Shown here: positions 61,385 through 64,000 of the stretch, one piece after another
How positions within the stretch are numbered: the stretch's first letter is position 1
Layout of the letters: each line of letters opens with the position of its first letter
NCBI RefSeq assembly: GCF_014529535.1
Contig: NW_023503307.1
Coordinates: 2,535,739-2,599,738 of the forward strand
Length of the DNA stretch: 64,000 nucleotides
Source of the DNA: Bradysia coprophila
Taxonomy: Eukaryota; Arthropoda; Insecta; Diptera; Sciaridae
Reading direction: 5' to 3'
Translations under genes and position numbers: made by a program
The notes under the pieces: generated by a model
Told to the model about the DNA's origin: nothing
Database searches by the model: none
What the model saw: only the letters and a program-made list of their open reading frames with translations

Positions 61385-62070
61385 CAAGGTTCTGAAAGAC
61401 CAGGTTAAGACACTTACGAAGGCGGGTGAAACACAAATCTTGACAATTCAGACATGTATATTGTTTAAAAAGTCAACTTGAAAACAATTTTTTTTTGTTT
61501 AAATTATTTATTTTCGTCAGCATTTGAACGGATATTACAATATTTGGCATTCATACAAACTACGTCAGTATATAAAAAATCTCATCCATCTTATCATTAG
61601 AGCGGAAAGTGCCCATGACTGCCGCCGCATTTCCTCTCTCGATCGCAATGCTCAGCCGTTGTCGTAGAAACGTGCCGGACCTCGGTTCATGTGTTTTCAT
61701 CGCGACCTTTCTTCGACAACTCATCAAAGAACCGTATGGCTTCCGCACACCACGGGCCCATTGTCTCGACGGCGAATGGTACGAAGGGATAGCCTTGACT
61801 GATCAGTGAGCTGTATTTCGTCACCTTTCTATTCGATTTGTCTTCCGCTGCCTTGCCCGCCTTTATCGTGCTGAAACGTAGCGAAAGTGTCGGTACAAGT
61901 TGCGTCCCAAATTAAAGTGCTGCCACGTGACCAAGGAATCAATGTTTTTGTTAAGTTGAAAGCGTCATATAAAATTTTCCAAACCTAGTTGGTGCTACAG
62001 GAAAATTTTGATCACACCGCCTTCGTGTTCAACTCGAAAGTGTCTTAACCTGTTCTTTCAGAACCTTGGT
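61385..62070. mobile_element. inverted-repeat element around a retroelement fragment
   Basis: The left end 61385-61425 (caaggttctgaaagaccagg, ttaagacactta) and right end 62017-62068 (gtgtcttaacctg, ttctttcagaaccttg) are inverted matches. Between them lies a minus-strand retroelement-derived coding relic. Confidence 0.6.
61600..61925 (-). pseudogene. retroelement-derived coding relic
   Basis: Minus-strand translation in changing frames gives IWDATCTDTFATF, then GYPFVPFAVETMGPW, then FLRQRLSIAIERGNAAA. These resemble in order the C-terminal part often found in invertebrate non-LTR retroelement polyproteins (a WD.TC.DT block, a FVP...ET block and a QRLSVAIQRGNAA block). At least one stop and one frameshift break it. 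The block is markedly GC-richer than its surroundings. The assignment rests on remembered motif order. Confidence 0.6.
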
Positions 62071-62281
62071 TTTTAGTCTCATTTTGATAATACCGACATC
62101 ACAGATCTGCAAGTTTGGTAAGGCAGTTTCATTGAAACAGCTGTGTTTCATACCAACTTGCTGCATAAAAAACTTTGAACAAATGTTTCAACCTTTTTGC
62201 ATAATCTGTAATTGACTCAAGTTTTTTTTTGCTCAAAAAGCAATTAATCCGCAAATAAAGAACGTAAAGATTTTCATTATT

Positions 62282-64000
62282 ATGGCAGGCTACACACACG
62301 GTTGGGGGAGAACGGTTCAAGAACGAAAAGTATCGAACAAGGTAAAAATTGTTCTTGTCGACTCACAGTTGCATAATCGCTTAAAATTTATTTTGTTCAA
62401 TGTCACGTTTTATTGTTTGGTGTAGGCTTTCAATTTTGACAATGATAAAAAATTAACCTCGAATGGAAATGGCAAGACCGCCGGAGAGCATCCAGACAAC
62501 CGAAGGTTATTTTTGATTTTCTTTGAACGCTTGAATGAAAATTTCACTTGGCTCGTTTTTGTCCAGTTTGGCAGATTCAAGCTTTCTATCGGAATTATTT
62601 CGCAAGCAACTAAATTCATCCAAGTCTTACTTAGAGGTGCAACGCAATGATCCGAACAACCCTCTATATTCCGTTAAGACTTTCGAAGCTCTGAACATGT
62701 AATTGAACTCCTGGCTTATCGTTTCCCAACTACGATTTTAGCCTCGTACGAAGCCTATGACAAATCCTCAAAATAAAAACTCTGTTCGGATTAAAGACAG
62801 GCATATTTGGGGAGGCTTTTCCTGAACTAGGCCCGCCTTTGAAAGGTCTTTCGAGTATATATAGCGTGAGTTAGAGTCCTAGAAGTGGAAGGCTATTCGG
62901 CCCCAGGCTTTCATTCGAATTTGCGGATTCTTCTTTGATTTAAGAGGTAATAGGTGTACGGATTCGTACGGGGCTAACGTCGCAGTGTTTGCTACGCTCT
63001 CTTCTAATTTTATTTTGATTTTTCGCCTTCGGTTAGTAACCCAGATCTCCTTCGAGGAATCTATGGTATGGGCTTTAATGTACCCTCAAAAATACAGGTA
63101 TTTTACTGTTGCATTTTTCGAAGTTCAAAGCTCAAATAATCGTTGATGTCCGTGACCGATAGGAAACCGCATTGCCGATGTTGTTGGCTAATCCGCCACA
63201 AAATATGATCGCTCAAAGCCAATCGGGAACGGGAAAGACTGCAGCGTTTGTATTGGCAATGCTGTCCCGTGTCGACACAACTAAAAACTACGTTCAGGTG
63301 AGGTTTATTGCATTAAAATTTGAGAATCTTCTGGCTTTCGTCGCGTTTTGCACCTTAATTTTTAACCTTTTACACACTGTCATAGAATCGACAGATCAGC
63401 TACTTCCTTTGTTAAATTTTTCGACTAGTGTTTGATGTAAAATCTTGTACTTCAATTGTTTTAACGTACATAAGTACACATTAAGCTAGGTCGATAACAG
63501 ATGGTTGCCTCATATAATTTTAGGTAGTGTGCTTGTCACCAACTTATGAGTTGGCAATTCAAACGGGTGAAGTGGCGGCTAAAATGTCGCAGTATCGGCA
63601 AGACATCCAACTGAGATTTGCAGTTCGCGGCGAAGAAGGTAACATCTGGGAAATAAATTTTCCAATTATCCTAATTTCATCCAAAATTGATCGCAAATTC
63701 AGTTCACAGAGATCGGCAGCTGACTGAACACATTCTCATTGGAACGCCGGGAAAAATTATGGACTGGGGCCTGAAGCTCAAAGTTTTTGACATAAAGAAA
63801 ATTACGGTTTTCGTACTGGACGAGGCAGATGTAATGATTGCTGAGCAAGGGCACCAGGAGCAGTGTATTCGCATACATAAGTAAGGCAGATAACATTGAA
63901 TTTCCGGTCTATTTTACTTCTAATTTAATTTTACACTCGCAGACAGTTACCTAAAAATTGCCAGATGATGTTCTTTTCTGCCACGTATGACAAGAAGGTT
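62282..64000 (+). CDS. Dbp80: DEAD-box RNA helicase Dbp80/DDX19-like, 5' part
   Basis: Exons: 62282-62341, 62426-62505, 62567-62698, 63037-63097, 63163-63297, 63524-63638, 63703-63880 and 63943 to beyond the window edge; all phases agree. Diagnostic marks are [15 protein letters not shown] before the core, the Q motif [11 protein letters not shown], and motif I QSGTGKT (131-137). Further marks are PTYELA (Ia), TPG (Ib), DEAD (234-237) and SAT (266-268). The spacing and [10 protein letters not shown] are typical of DDX19/Dbp5, which remodels mRNPs at the cytoplasmic side of the nuclear pore during mRNA export. The RecA-2 half lies outside the window. The first two exons are less certain, since the N-terminus is poorly conserved; the start was chosen because its ATG, donor and phase fit the next exon. 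E112 at the start of ETALPMLL is near the expected distance from the N-terminus. Introns 3 and 5 contain repeats. Confidence 0.9.
62738..62977. mobile_element. small family E element in helicase intron
   Basis: The ends ttagcctcgtacgaagcc and ggattcgtacggggctaa match those of the 1.7-kb element at 16652-18323. It is 240 bp without satellite units and fills most of intron 62699-63036. Confidence 0.6.
63385..63510 (+). repeat. dispersed repeat, family C copy in helicase intron
   Basis: Contains agctacttcctttgttaaat, aaatcttgtacttcaattgt and gtcgataacagatggttgcc. It resembles the complement of 33588-33790. It occupies over half of intron 63298-63523. Confidence 0.6.

Overview
The window is eukaryotic, AT-rich and gene-poor. 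Its genes carry many short GT-AG introns (about 50-100 bp), promoters have an insect-type TATA/TCAGT layout, and the proteins belong to animal families (SLC16 transporters, CYP4 cytochromes P450, a DDX19/Dbp80 helicase). Together with the density of small inverted-repeat transposons this suggests an insect, most likely a lower dipteran; the exact taxon is an inference and cannot be fixed by eye.

Layout. Bases 1-6.9 kb are a repeat field: a MITE, a decayed LINE 3' end, a 2.9-kb inverted pair, two tandem 479-bp units with a tRNA-like segment, and twin palindromic elements. From 7.0 to 22.1 kb lies a complete monocarboxylate-transporter-like gene (7 coding exons, 579 aa) whose second intron is 11.3 kb and contains a 1.7-kb element filled with a 144-bp satellite. 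From 22.4 to 30.7 kb there is no gene, only repeats and very AT-rich DNA. A second, compact and divergent SLC16-like gene (9 exons, 457 aa) runs 30.8-33.0 kb. Two CYP4-type P450 genes follow on the same strand (35.9-38.4 kb, 549 aa; 44.9-47.0 kb, 548 aa), separated by a stack of nested transposons (fold-back arms around a LINE fragment, itself split by a 1.4-kb hAT-like element with a perfect 8-bp target duplication). From 47.1 to 62.2 kb I found no gene that I can support. The window ends inside the 5' half of a Dbp80/DDX19 DEAD-box helicase gene (from about 62.28 kb).

All five genes are on the + strand. The two transporters and the two P450s look like two tandem-duplicate pairs. The P450 pair has almost identical coding length but different intron sets. 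Nothing shows that the transporters, P450s and helicase work in one pathway. The transporters should move small carboxylates or similar metabolites across membranes, the P450s should oxidise lipids or xenobiotics at the ER, and the helicase should act in mRNA export at the nuclear pore. Exon limits were set by hand from splice signals, reading-frame phase and family resemblance; no alignment or database search was run.
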